A stretch of 64,000 nucleotides of DNA from positions 1,426,001-1,490,000 of the forward strand of contig OZ244736.1 of assembly GCA_965219405.1 (NCBI GenBank), read 5' to 3'. The position numbers and the translations under genes are program-made. This document shows, one piece after another, positions 51,642 through 59,337 of the stretch (position 1 is its first letter; the number at the start of each line of letters is the position of its first letter). The DNA is from VXMO01 sp965219405. Its GTDB lineage: Bacteria; Chloroflexota; Dehalococcoidia; UBA6926. Under the pieces are notes generated by a model. The model made no database searches. It had not been told where the DNA came from and saw nothing but the letters and a program-made list of their open reading frames with translations.

Positions 51642-52529
51642 ATGCAACGGGTCGGCATCCTCTACCAAACGCGCACCCCGGAACCGGAAACAGTTGCGGC
51701 GATTCTGGCCGACCGCGCGCGAGAACTTGGCCGCGATGTCTGGCTTCAATCCTCATGGGATGACGGCCAAGGCCAACTCGATGCCTCAGACACCGGGCTG
51801 ATAATCAGCGTAGGGGGCGACGGCACTCTGCTGCGCGTCGCCCGTGTCGTCGCTCCGTCCGGCATCCCCATCCTTGGCGTCAATGCGGGTCGGCTCGGCT
51901 TCCTCACGGAGGTCGATTCACTTGACGCGCCGGATCTGCTTCCGCGTGCATTGAACGGAGAAGGACGCATTGAAGAGCGGACGATGCTGGCCGTCGATTA
52001 TAACGGCGCAACGTTATACGCGCTCAATGATGCCATCATCAGCCGCGGTGGCCCTGCCCGCACGGTGCAGGCAAACGTGTCCGTGAACGGCGTTGAACTG
52101 CTTGCGTTCCGCGGCGACGGGGTTGTTGTCGCCACCGCCACCGGCAGCACGGCCTACAACCTCGCCGCAGGTGGGCCGGTTTTGCCGCCTACGACGGCGG
52201 AGTTGATCATCAATCCCGTCTCCGCCCATCCGGCGGCGGAATCACCCATCCTCGTTGAGCCGGACGCTGAGATTGCCCTCAGAATAAAGACGGACCACGG
52301 CGCAGTCCTCAGCCTGGACGGCCAGGACGATTTCGATGTGCATGATGGCGCGGCCATCACCGTGCGTCGCAGTCCGTACCATGCGCGTCTTTTGAGATTC
52401 CGCGACCCTGGCTACTTCTATCGTAGCCTCGGCGATCTTCTCAACCGCCGTCGTCGGCATCCGGACCTGCCGGACGCGGACGGTGTGAGTGATGGAGCCG
52501 CCGCGCCGCAGGGAGTTACTGTGTCATGA
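51642..52529 (+). CDS. nadK: NAD kinase
   Basis: The 295-residue enzyme phosphorylates NAD to NADP. The diagnostic ISVGGDGTLLR (GGDGT at 58-62), GINAGRLGFL-type GVNAGRLGFLTE, ALNDAIISR and ATATGSTAYNLAAGGP are all present. A Pro/Asp-rich C-terminal tail of about 30 residues extends beyond the usual end. It overlaps the following GNAT gene by 4 nt (ATGA), which suggests translational coupling. Confidence 0.95.
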   Translation: MQRVGILYQTRTPEPETVAAILADRARELGRDVWLQSSWDDGQGQLDASDTGLIISVGGDGTLLRVARVVAPSGIPILGVNAGRLGFLTEVDSLDAPDLLPRALNGEGRIEERTMLAVDYNGATLYALNDAIISRGGPARTVQANVSVNGVELLAFRGDGVVVATATGSTAYNLAAGGPVLPPTTAELIINPVSAHPAAESPILVEPDAEIALRIKTDHGAVLSLDGQDDFDVHDGAAITVRRSPYHARLLRFRDPGYFYRSLGDLLNRRRRHPDLPDADGVSDGAAAPQGVTVS

Positions 52530-53104
52530 CCACTCTTGCCAAAGCACTGGCTGCAAGGGAGGCTGCTCTGCGGGAGCGGGGATTCCGGGTTCGCGAGGCG
52601 CGCCTGAGCGATGTGCCGCGGATGGCGGAGTTGATCAACGGCTTTGCCAACCAGGGCGAGATGCTGCCGCGCAGCGCGTCCGAACTCTATGAGAACATCC
52701 GCGACTTTCTCATCATCGCTGACGAGAATGACGAGGTGTCCGCCACCGCCGCGCTCCACATCCTCTGGGACGATCTGGCGGAGATCAAATCGGTCGCCGT
52801 CAGCGAGACTCTGCACGGGCAGGGCATTGGCGCGTACCTGGTGGAGAAGTGTGTTGAGGAAGCGGTGCGGATGGAGCTGCCAACTGTCTTTGTCCTGACG
52901 CACAAGCCCGGCTTCTATGAAAAGCTCCAATTCGAGCGGGCCGACGTGTTGGCATTCCCTCGCAAGGTCTGGTCGGAATGCATTCGCTGCCCCAAGTTCT
53001 CAAACTGCAACGAGATTGCCATGAGCAGGCCGGTGGCCCGGGAGTTCCCGGCTGACCTGCCGGACGATGATGACCTGCTGGACCCGATTCCATCCCGCGC
53101 CTAG
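52526..53104 (+). CDS. GNAT-family N-acetyltransferase, ArgA-like short form
   Basis: The 192-residue protein has the GNAT acetyl-CoA-binding pattern: AEIKSVAVSETLHGQGIG followed by FVLTHKPGFYEKLQFER. The LPRSASELYENIRDF entry and KVWSECIRCPKFSNCNE with Cys pairs are typical of the short N-acetylglutamate synthase-like group, which makes the first intermediate of arginine synthesis. No arg genes are adjacent, so assignment to that reaction is tentative. Start ATG inside the nadK stop. Confidence 0.72.
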   Translation: MTTLAKALAAREAALRERGFRVREARLSDVPRMAELINGFANQGEMLPRSASELYENIRDFLIIADENDEVSATAALHILWDDLAEIKSVAVSETLHGQGIGAYLVEKCVEEAVRMELPTVFVLTHKPGFYEKLQFERADVLAFPRKVWSECIRCPKFSNCNEIAMSRPVAREFPADLPDDDDLLDPIPSRA

Positions 53105-53113
53105 ACTTTCCTT

Positions 53114-53166
53114 CCGTCATTCCCGCGAAAGCATGCCCCGTACTCTGATACGGGGCGAGAATCCGG
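53114..53166. repeat. Dispersed palindromic repeat, nested form, copy 2
   Basis: The outer arm CCGTCATTCCCGCG and distal GAATCCGG match the family; the inner hairpin GCCCCGTA-CTCTGA-TACGGGGC is the same as at 36697, with loop CTCTGA identical. It fills the gap between the GNAT and Nudix genes. Confidence 0.8.
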
Positions 53167-53198
53167 CCGGCCTTACCACAGAATAATAGGAGAACGCT

Positions 53199-53738
53199 AT
53201 GGAACGCCTGTCACGCCGCGCCGTCCATGAGGGTCGTGTTGTCACAGTCTATGAAGACCACATGCGACTGGATGGCGGGCGGGAGCAGATGTGGACGACA
53301 ATTCAACATCCTGGCGCAGTTGTCATGGTACCCGTCGACTCTGACGGCAACATTCTGCTCGTTCGCCAGCCTCGCCCATCGGCCCGTGACGTCTTACTCG
53401 AGCTCCCTGCCGGAACGCGCGAGGAAGGAGAAGAGCCCGTCGTGACGGCGCGCCGCGAACTTCAGGAGGAGATTGCCCACGACCCGGGAACGATGACGCA
53501 GCTGGGAGGTTTCTACAGCGCCCCCGGTTTCTGCGACGAGTTCCTACATCTGTTTCTCGCCACTGATTTGTCGCCAATCGAGGGCGTGGAGCCGGATGAG
53601 GACGAGGAGATTACCGTCGTGCCGACACCTCCCGCCGCCATCCCTGAACTTATCCGAAGCGGCGAGATTCGTGACGCCAAGTCAATCGCCGGCCTGCTGC
53701 GCTACCTCTACATGGAGGGCGGGCTAAGAATTTCCTAG
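53199..53738 (+). CDS. Nudix hydrolase, ADP-ribose pyrophosphatase type
   Basis: A 179-residue Nudix protein with the catalytic box GTREEGEEPVVTARRELQEEI matching GX5EX7REUXEE. Upstream is the ADPRase N-terminal strand region (VVMVPVDSDGNILLVRQPRP) and after the box a GGFYSAPGFCDE segment typical of ADP-ribose/GDP-mannose hydrolases. It cleaves nucleoside diphosphate-X bonds with Mg2+. ATG 53199 with TAGGAGAA 6 nt upstream. Its 3' end overlaps the convergent HicB-like gene by 15 bp. Confidence 0.9.
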   Translation: MERLSRRAVHEGRVVTVYEDHMRLDGGREQMWTTIQHPGAVVMVPVDSDGNILLVRQPRPSARDVLLELPAGTREEGEEPVVTARRELQEEIAHDPGTMTQLGGFYSAPGFCDEFLHLFLATDLSPIEGVEPDEDEEITVVPTPPAAIPELIRSGEIRDAKSIAGLLRYLYMEGGLRIS

Positions 53739-54032
53739 TTTAGTTTCAAGCGCCGCCACACTCTCGGGCAGGGCATAGCCCCGCTCTCGATAGATTCGAA
53801 TCATCTCGGCTACGACGCTCTCAAGTATCTCAACAGCTTCCTCGGCCGTATCGCCCCAGGCAACGCAGTTGGGGAATGCCGGGATTTCCGTCATATACTT
53901 CTCTGGATCGGTGGATGCCGATGGCGGGTACACGGCGCACAGCAATCGATACCGCTTCTCGCCTGTGATCATGATCGTCACCTGCTTTGGCTTGTACTCT
54001 TGATGTCTGCGCCGATTACGGCGTACCACCAT
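53724..54032 (-). CDS. HicB-like antitoxin-type protein, no HicA partner seen
   Basis: The product is up to 102 residues: MTEIPAFPNCVAWGDTAEEAVEILESVVAEMIRIY matches the HicB partial RNase-H fold (abridged run), with YPALPGC-type core read here as IPAFPNC. A shorter start at 53972 (MITGEKRY) would give 82 residues and removes a basic leader. HicB proteins usually neutralise a HicA mRNA interferase, but neither flank holds a HicA-like frame, so it is an orphan antitoxin or a regulatory relative. No DNA-binding tail is evident. Confidence 0.6.
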   Translation of the reverse strand: MVVRRNRRRHQEYKPKQVTIMITGEKRYRLLCAVYPPSASTDPEKYMTEIPAFPNCVAWGDTAEEAVEILESVVAEMIRIYRERGYALPESVAALETKLGNS

Positions 54033-54113
54033 CGTATTTGCCCGCCGACCATAAGTTTCCCTGTACCCGCCCTCGTTGCGTTACTATGTCAATGAGCTTA
54101 CACGGAGGGCGGG

Positions 54114-54482
54114 ATGCTCTACATATTCCTGTGTACCGTCACGGAAGAGGGGCAGCAGGCGATGCTCCGCGATCCTGAGATGTTCTCCCACGTGGCCGAG
54201 GAGGTTCACGTGGAGGGCACACAGTTGCTGGCGCGCTATGCCGTCCTCGGACAATATGACTACGTTGCCATGGTTGAGGCCCGCACTCATGAGGATGCCG
54301 CTCGCCTGTCCCTGGAACTTGGCGCCCGCGCCCACGTCCACATCGAGACGCTGGTCACAATCGCCGTCCGCCAGCTCGCCGATTCGTCGGATGAACTGCT
54401 GCAGGAATGGGCCTCCGCCAGGCTGCCAACGGGATCAGACGATGACCCTCCGGACTTTCCGGGCCCCATTACCCTGACCTAG
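54114..54482 (+). CDS. GYD-domain protein
   Basis: A 122-residue protein with the GYD domain signature region (MLYIFLCTVTEEGQQAM at the start and ARYAVLGQYDYVAMVEA), a small ferredoxin-fold family of unknown function often found beside oxidoreductase genes. An acidic, Pro-rich tail (SDDDPPDFPGP) follows the domain. The ATG at 54114 is preceded by GGAGGGCGGG. It lies just before the molybdenum-hydroxylase-like gene, separated by a hairpin leader. Confidence 0.75.
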   Translation: MLYIFLCTVTEEGQQAMLRDPEMFSHVAEEVHVEGTQLLARYAVLGQYDYVAMVEARTHEDAARLSLELGARAHVHIETLVTIAVRQLADSSDELLQEWASARLPTGSDDDPPDFPGPITLT

Positions 54483-54511
54483 CCGCTGAACCTCGGTTCC
54501 CCCTATACTTT

Positions 54512-54563
54512 GTTACAAGAATCACACGCTGCGTGGGAGGTCGCCTGGCCTCCCTTTTGTGAC
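54512..54563 (+). promoter_or_regulatory. Folded leader or terminator ahead of the stand-alone molybdenum hydroxylase gene
   Basis: An outer 9-bp stem, GTTACAAGA with TTTTGTGAC (two wobbles), encloses a hairpin CACG-CTG-CGTG and a second hairpin GGGAGG-TCGCCTGG-CCTCCC. The second hairpin followed by TTTTGTG also fits an intrinsic terminator after the GYD gene. A TATACT at 54504-54509 could be a -10 box, so this would be the transcript leader. The structures are partly exclusive, as in attenuators. Confidence 0.45.
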
Positions 54564-54589
54564 GTAAACAGGTAGGGGAGAAACACACA

Positions 54590-56821
54590 ATGGCAACAGC
54601 TCAGCAGCCTGCCGTCGGAGCGCCGATTGGCCGAAATGACGGCCCGGACAAGGTCACCGGACTCGGCCAGTATTCGCTTGACGTCACACTTCCGGGGACG
54701 CTCTGGTGCAAGATTCTCCGCTCCCCGTATCCCCACGCCCGGGTAAAGTCCATAGATACCTCCGCCGCGCTCGCGCTGCCCGGTGTTCACGCAGTGCTGA
54801 CTCCGGACGAGGTGCAGGGACTGCGTTTCGGCAAGCGGATCATGGATGAGCATGTGTTGGCGTACGATACCGCGCGCTATATCGGGGATACGATCGCTGC
54901 CGTTGCCGCGGAGGACGAGGACATTGCGGAGCAGGCGTTGGCGCTGATTGATGTCGAATATGAGGAGCTGCCCAGTGCCGTCACGATGGACGAGGCGTTG
55001 GCGGATGGCGGACCGATACTTCACCCGGACTTCAACTCATACGAGGGCATTCCGGCTGAGCAGGAAACACCCTCCAACATCTTCGCGAAGGGCACGTGGG
55101 GCAAGGGCGACGTTGCCGAGGGTTTCGCAGAGGCCGACCTTATTGTTGAGCACGAATACACGACCCCACGGACTCACCAGGGTTATCTTGAGGTCCATAA
55201 CACGATTGTGTGGGTGGATGAGACCGGCCACGTGCAAGTGTGGCTCGGGTCGAAGTCGCCGTTCGCGAACCGCCGTGCGATCGCGCTTGTTGTTGGCGAG
55301 GAGCCGGACAACATCACCGTGAATTATGCGTACGTCGGCGGCGATTTCGGCGGCAAGGGTGACATCACAGGCGTTCCTGTTTGCTATTTCCTGGCAAAAA
55401 AGACGGGCAAGCCGGTCAAGCTGGCGTTCGACTACTCGGAAGAGTTCTCCGCCATGAATCCCCGCCATGAGAGCACGATGCGAGTCAAGGCCGGCGTCAA
55501 GCGCGACGGCACTATCACGGCGTGGGAGGCGGAGGTGTATTTCAACTCCGGGGCGTACGGCGGCTACAAGCCCGTCCCCGGCTCCAACCTCCCCGGCATC
55601 GCAGAGATCGCGGGGCCGTACGTCATCCCGCACGTTCAGATCGATGCCTACCAGGTCTACACCAACACCGTTCCCTGCGGATTCCACCGCTCGCCCGGCG
55701 AGGTGCAGGGCATCTTCGCGGGCGAATCACACATGGATCTCATCGCGCAGGAACTCGGCATGGACCCGCTGGAACTGCGCATCAGGAACGTCCTGCATGA
55801 CGGCGACGAGACGCCCGTTGGCCGCGTTTTCCTCGACGTGAAAGCGGAAGAAGTCCTGCGCGAGGCGGGCCGACTGTCCGGTTGGGACACGCCAAAGGCG
55901 GACAATGTCGGACGGGGCATCGCCTTCGGCCACCGCACGCAGGGCGGCGGCCAGACCACCATCAATATCAGCGTCAACGCGGACGGCAGCGTCCTCGCCG
56001 CCAGTTCCATCTACGACCCCGGCATGGGCAACCACACCATGGCGCAACAGGTCACGGCGGATGAGTTGGGTATCGATGTGTCCCGTGTGAGCGTCGTGCC
56101 GCTCAACACGGACCAGGCGGAGTTTGACACGGGTGTGGGCGGGAGCCGTGGAAGCTTCATCATCACGGAGTCCGCTCACATCGCCGGCGAGGACGTCAAA
56201 GCCAAGCTCAAGAGGCTTGCAGCGGAATTCAACGGCTGGGACGAGGAAATCGTGGAGTTTGAGTCCGGCTCGCTCGTCAACACGCGCACTCGCGAGTCCG
56301 TCCCGATGGAGCGCATTGCTGAAAGATCAGGTGAGCCGGTGTCGGGCTTGGGACGGCTGGAAGAGGCTGCCCAAAGTCCTTATACGTCCTTCGTGGCGCA
56401 GGTGGCGGAGGTTGAGGTTGACCGTGAAACGGGCGAGCCTCACGTCAAGGTCATTACCGCCGTTCATGACACCTCCCGCATCATCAATCCCATCGGGTTC
56501 TACGGGCAGATTGAGGGCGGCATGATCAACGCCTACGGCTTTGCCATGATGGAGGAACTGACAGTGGATGAGGGCGGCCGCGTGACGAACCCCTCGTTCG
56601 CCGACTTCAAGATGCCCACCGAGCCGGACATTCCTGAACTCCGCGTCGGACTTGTCGAGACGAGCGAGGGCAGGGGCGCCTATCGCGTCAAGGCCGTCGG
56701 CGAGCACTCCAACCTCACAACACTCCCGGCAATTGCCAACGCCATCGACGATGCCGTCGGCATCAGGGTGGACAGCGTGCCGTTCACAGCGGAGAAGCTT
56801 TACCAGGCGCTGAACGAGTAA
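54590..56821 (+). CDS. Stand-alone xanthine-dehydrogenase-family molybdenum-binding subunit
   Basis: The 743-residue protein has the large-subunit architecture: GQYSLDVTLPGTLWCKILRSPYPHA at the front, YVGGDFGGKG, GVGGSRGSF and a C-terminal VKAVGEHSNLTT that keeps the catalytic Glu. The active-site loop reads CGFHRSPG, not AYRGAGR, so it is a different branch from the two large subunits at 27.5 and 30.8 kb. No small Fe-S or FAD subunit is adjacent; it could use the coxS and coxM subunits or an unlinked set. Substrate unknown. ATG 54590 follows GGGGAGAA. An AlkD-like gene begins 14 bp later. Confidence 0.86.
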   Translation: MATAQQPAVGAPIGRNDGPDKVTGLGQYSLDVTLPGTLWCKILRSPYPHARVKSIDTSAALALPGVHAVLTPDEVQGLRFGKRIMDEHVLAYDTARYIGDTIAAVAAEDEDIAEQALALIDVEYEELPSAVTMDEALADGGPILHPDFNSYEGIPAEQETPSNIFAKGTWGKGDVAEGFAEADLIVEHEYTTPRTHQGYLEVHNTIVWVDETGHVQVWLGSKSPFANRRAIALVVGEEPDNITVNYAYVGGDFGGKGDITGVPVCYFLAKKTGKPVKLAFDYSEEFSAMNPRHESTMRVKAGVKRDGTITAWEAEVYFNSGAYGGYKPVPGSNLPGIAEIAGPYVIPHVQIDAYQVYTNTVPCGFHRSPGEVQGIFAGESHMDLIAQELGMDPLELRIRNVLHDGDETPVGRVFLDVKAEEVLREAGRLSGWDTPKADNVGRGIAFGHRTQGGGQTTINISVNADGSVLAASSIYDPGMGNHTMAQQVTADELGIDVSRVSVVPLNTDQAEFDTGVGGSRGSFIITESAHIAGEDVKAKLKRLAAEFNGWDEEIVEFESGSLVNTRTRESVPMERIAERSGEPVSGLGRLEEAAQSPYTSFVAQVAEVEVDRETGEPHVKVITAVHDTSRIINPIGFYGQIEGGMINAYGFAMMEELTVDEGGRVTNPSFADFKMPTEPDIPELRVGLVETSEGRGAYRVKAVGEHSNLTTLPAIANAIDDAVGIRVDSVPFTAEKLYQALNE

Positions 56822-56835
56822 ACGGGCGGGGCGGC

Positions 56836-57561
56836 ATGGCCGCAATGCAAGAGATGCCGGTCGCTGTTGAGACCATCACAAAGGCGCTGGAGCGAACTGA
56901 GCGCCCGTTGCGGACGCCTGCAATGAGAGCAATCGCCGCCGACGCTGCCAGGCAGCTGACCCGTGAGGACATCGACGTTGAAACAGTGTTCGCGCTGTGT
57001 GATGCGCTGATTGATGCTGATCCCCGGACAGAGGGAGCAAGGACTGTCGCGTTTGAGATTGCCTATCGTCACCGCGGACTCAGGAACGCGCTTGACCGCC
57101 GGAAGCTGGAGCAGTTGGGCCGCACGCTGGACGGCTGGGCTTCAGTCGATCATTTCGCCCGCAAGCTGAGCGGACCCGCCTGGCAGAGGGGGCAGATCAG
57201 TGACGATCGCGTGATGTGGTGGGCACAATCCGGCAACTTCTGGTGGCAGAGGGTAGGGCTGATCTCAACGATTGCCCTGAACGAACGGGATCGTGGCAAG
57301 GGCGATGCCGCGCGCACGCTGGCTATCTGCGAGTTGTTCATCGACGACAAGGCGGACCTGCACATCAAGGCGCTGAGCTGGGCATTGCGTGAACTTGGCC
57401 AACGTGATCCGGAGTCCGTCCTGAAATTCATTCAACGGCACGAGGGCAGGCTCGCGCCCCGTATCATTCGGGAAGTTCAGAACAAGCTGACGACCGGCCA
57501 CAAGATGGCAAGACCGTCTGAGGCGATGCAGCGACGGATGCAGGCTCGCGCCCGCACGTGA
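56836..57561 (+). CDS. DNA alkylation repair protein, AlkD-like HEAT fold
   Basis: A 241-residue all-helical protein with AlkD landmarks: EGARTVAFEIAYRH, a WASVDHFARKL segment (equivalent to the NWDLVD helix), FWWQRVGLISTIAL, and IKALSWALRELGQRDPESVLKFI-type repeats (abridged). AlkD is a DNA glycosylase that removes bulky N3- and N7-alkylpurines without base flipping. Some relatives are only structural. ruvB follows after 12 bp, so a DNA-repair operon is plausible. Confidence 0.78.
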   Translation: MAAMQEMPVAVETITKALERTERPLRTPAMRAIAADAARQLTREDIDVETVFALCDALIDADPRTEGARTVAFEIAYRHRGLRNALDRRKLEQLGRTLDGWASVDHFARKLSGPAWQRGQISDDRVMWWAQSGNFWWQRVGLISTIALNERDRGKGDAARTLAICELFIDDKADLHIKALSWALRELGQRDPESVLKFIQRHEGRLAPRIIREVQNKLTTGHKMARPSEAMQRRMQARART

Positions 57562-57573
57562 CACAATACCGGC

Positions 57574-58623
57574 ATGACGGAGCCTACAGAGGATCGGCTA
57601 GTCGCGCCGGAGCCGCAGAACGAGGAAACCGCGCTTGAGAGCGGACTGCGTCCGCGCCGCCTGCCGGACTATGTCGGCCAAAGCCGCGTCATTGACAATC
57701 TCAAGGTCTCCATCCAGGCCGCCCTCCAGCGCAATGAACCGCTCGATCACGTCCTGCTGCACGGCCCTCCGGGATTAGGCAAGACGACACTCGCCTTCAT
57801 CATCGCTGCAGAGATGGGCGTCAGCGTCAGGGTGACGGCGGGGCCGTCATTCACTCGCGCCGGCGACCTCGCCCAAATGCTCACCCAACTCCGCCCGCAT
57901 GATGTCCTGTTCGTGGATGAGTTTCACCGCCTCCCCCGCTCTGTGGAAGAAGTCCTCTATCCCGTCATGGAGGACCACGTGCTGGACATCATGATTGGCA
58001 AAGGGCCGGGCGCGCATTCCGTGCGTGTGAGCTTGCCGCCGTTCACGCTCGTCGGCGCGACCACGCGCTACGCGCTCCTCAGCAACCCGCTCCGCGACCG
58101 TTTCGGCGCGACATACAGGCTGGATTTCTATACGCCGGAGGAGATTGGCCGTATTCTCGTCCGCTCCGCCAACGTACTGAACGTTGATGCGACAGACGAC
58201 GGCCTGGTGGAGATCGCCGGACGATCGCGCGGGACCCCACGCGTGGCAAATCGGCTGCTGCGCCGCGTCAGAGACTATGCCCAGGTCAAGGGCGACGGCA
58301 CCGTGACCGGCGAGGCGGCGCGGGAGGCGCTGAACAGTTTGGGGATCGATTCACTGGGGCTGGACGACACGGACCACCGTGTGCTGGACAGCCTGATCAA
58401 TTCGTTTAGCGGCGGACCGGTGGGGCTGGAGACGCTGGCATCGTCAATCGCGGAGGAGCCGGACACCGTCATGGACGTGTATGAGCCGTATCTGCTGCAG
58501 CTGGGCTTCCTGGACAGAACGCCGCGCGGCCGCCGCGCCACTCGCCGCGCGTATGAGCACCTCGGTGTCGAGCTGCCACCCCAGAATGGCGGCCAGGATC
58601 CGAACCGCCCGCAGCTACTGTAG
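57574..58623 (+). CDS. ruvB: Holliday junction branch-migration ATPase RuvB
   Basis: The 349-residue AAA+ motor shows RPRRLPDYVGQ, Walker A GPPGLGKT at 64-71, Walker B LFVDEFHRL with Asp115 and Glu116 (Phe where most have Ile in DEIHRL), GATTR (sensor I area), and the C-terminal winged-helix ending PRGRRATRRAYEHLG. RuvB hexamers drive branch migration with RuvA; ruvA and ruvC are not adjacent here, which is common outside enterobacteria. The start ATG at 57574 gives the usual N-terminal region. Confidence 0.95.
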   Translation: MTEPTEDRLVAPEPQNEETALESGLRPRRLPDYVGQSRVIDNLKVSIQAALQRNEPLDHVLLHGPPGLGKTTLAFIIAAEMGVSVRVTAGPSFTRAGDLAQMLTQLRPHDVLFVDEFHRLPRSVEEVLYPVMEDHVLDIMIGKGPGAHSVRVSLPPFTLVGATTRYALLSNPLRDRFGATYRLDFYTPEEIGRILVRSANVLNVDATDDGLVEIAGRSRGTPRVANRLLRRVRDYAQVKGDGTVTGEAAREALNSLGIDSLGLDDTDHRVLDSLINSFSGGPVGLETLASSIAEEPDTVMDVYEPYLLQLGFLDRTPRGRRATRRAYEHLGVELPPQNGGQDPNRPQLL

Positions 58624-58714
58624 ATGGCCGAGCAATGGGCGGCGCGGGGGATTCGAAGAACGCGCCCGCGTTTACACCCTGACTCCCGCCTAGCTATAAT
58701 TTGAGTTGCCGCTT

Positions 58715-59335
58715 ATGACTGTCATTCCGGTTCGTCACATACCTGATTCCGTCCTGCGCGAGAAGACGAAGCGCGTGCCGAATAGCACATCCGCGCTGCG
58801 TTCGCTTGTCGATGACATGATCGAGACCATGTACAAGGAACACGGCGTCGGCATCGCCGCCAACCAGGTCGGGCGCGGTCTGCGCATCGCTTACATCGAG
58901 ATCCCTGAGGAGCACGACGAGGACGACAACATCGTGCAGGAACACTCGTCATACATCCTGATCAATCCGGAGATCATCCGCCGTGTCGGTGAACGAGAGG
59001 TTGAGGAGGGCTGTCTGAGCATCCCGGGATGGCGCGGCAAGCTGATTCGCTCCGAGCGCGTCACGGCCAAGGCGCTTGACCTTGACGGACGAGAAATCAG
59101 GATCAAGGCGGACGGACTCCTGGCGCAGGCGCTGGAGCATGAGATCGACCACCTCTACGGCATCGTCTACATAGATCGCATGGAGAACATCGAAGAGTTG
59201 TATCCACTCGATATGCGGGCCGATGAAGACGCTGAGCAGCAGGCGTCCGAGAATGGGGAATCAAAGCCGCCGCCCGATCCCAACCTTGTGTGGCGACTGC
59301 GTCAGCCGGTCGCGCCGGTCGCGCGCCGACGGTGA
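58715..59335 (+). CDS. def: Peptide deformylase
   Basis: A 206-residue metalloenzyme that removes the formyl group from nascent proteins. All three motifs are present: GVGIAANQVG, EEGCLSIPG with metal ligand Cys100, and HEIDH with His142, Glu143 and His146. The C-terminal tail beyond the motif III helix is longer than usual and Pro-rich. ATG 58715 is preferred over a TTG three codons upstream. The following gene starts 3 bp after its stop. Confidence 0.94.
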   Translation: MTVIPVRHIPDSVLREKTKRVPNSTSALRSLVDDMIETMYKEHGVGIAANQVGRGLRIAYIEIPEEHDEDDNIVQEHSSYILINPEIIRRVGEREVEEGCLSIPGWRGKLIRSERVTAKALDLDGREIRIKADGLLAQALEHEIDHLYGIVYIDRMENIEELYPLDMRADEDAEQQASENGESKPPPDPNLVWRLRQPVAPVARRR

Positions 59336-59337
59336 AT

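Noticed and set aside
54512..54563. Calling the leader a Moco riboswitch
   Set aside because: It is about 50 nt, much shorter than the known Moco RNA motif, and lacks recognisable conserved loops; only a generic fold or terminator is supported.
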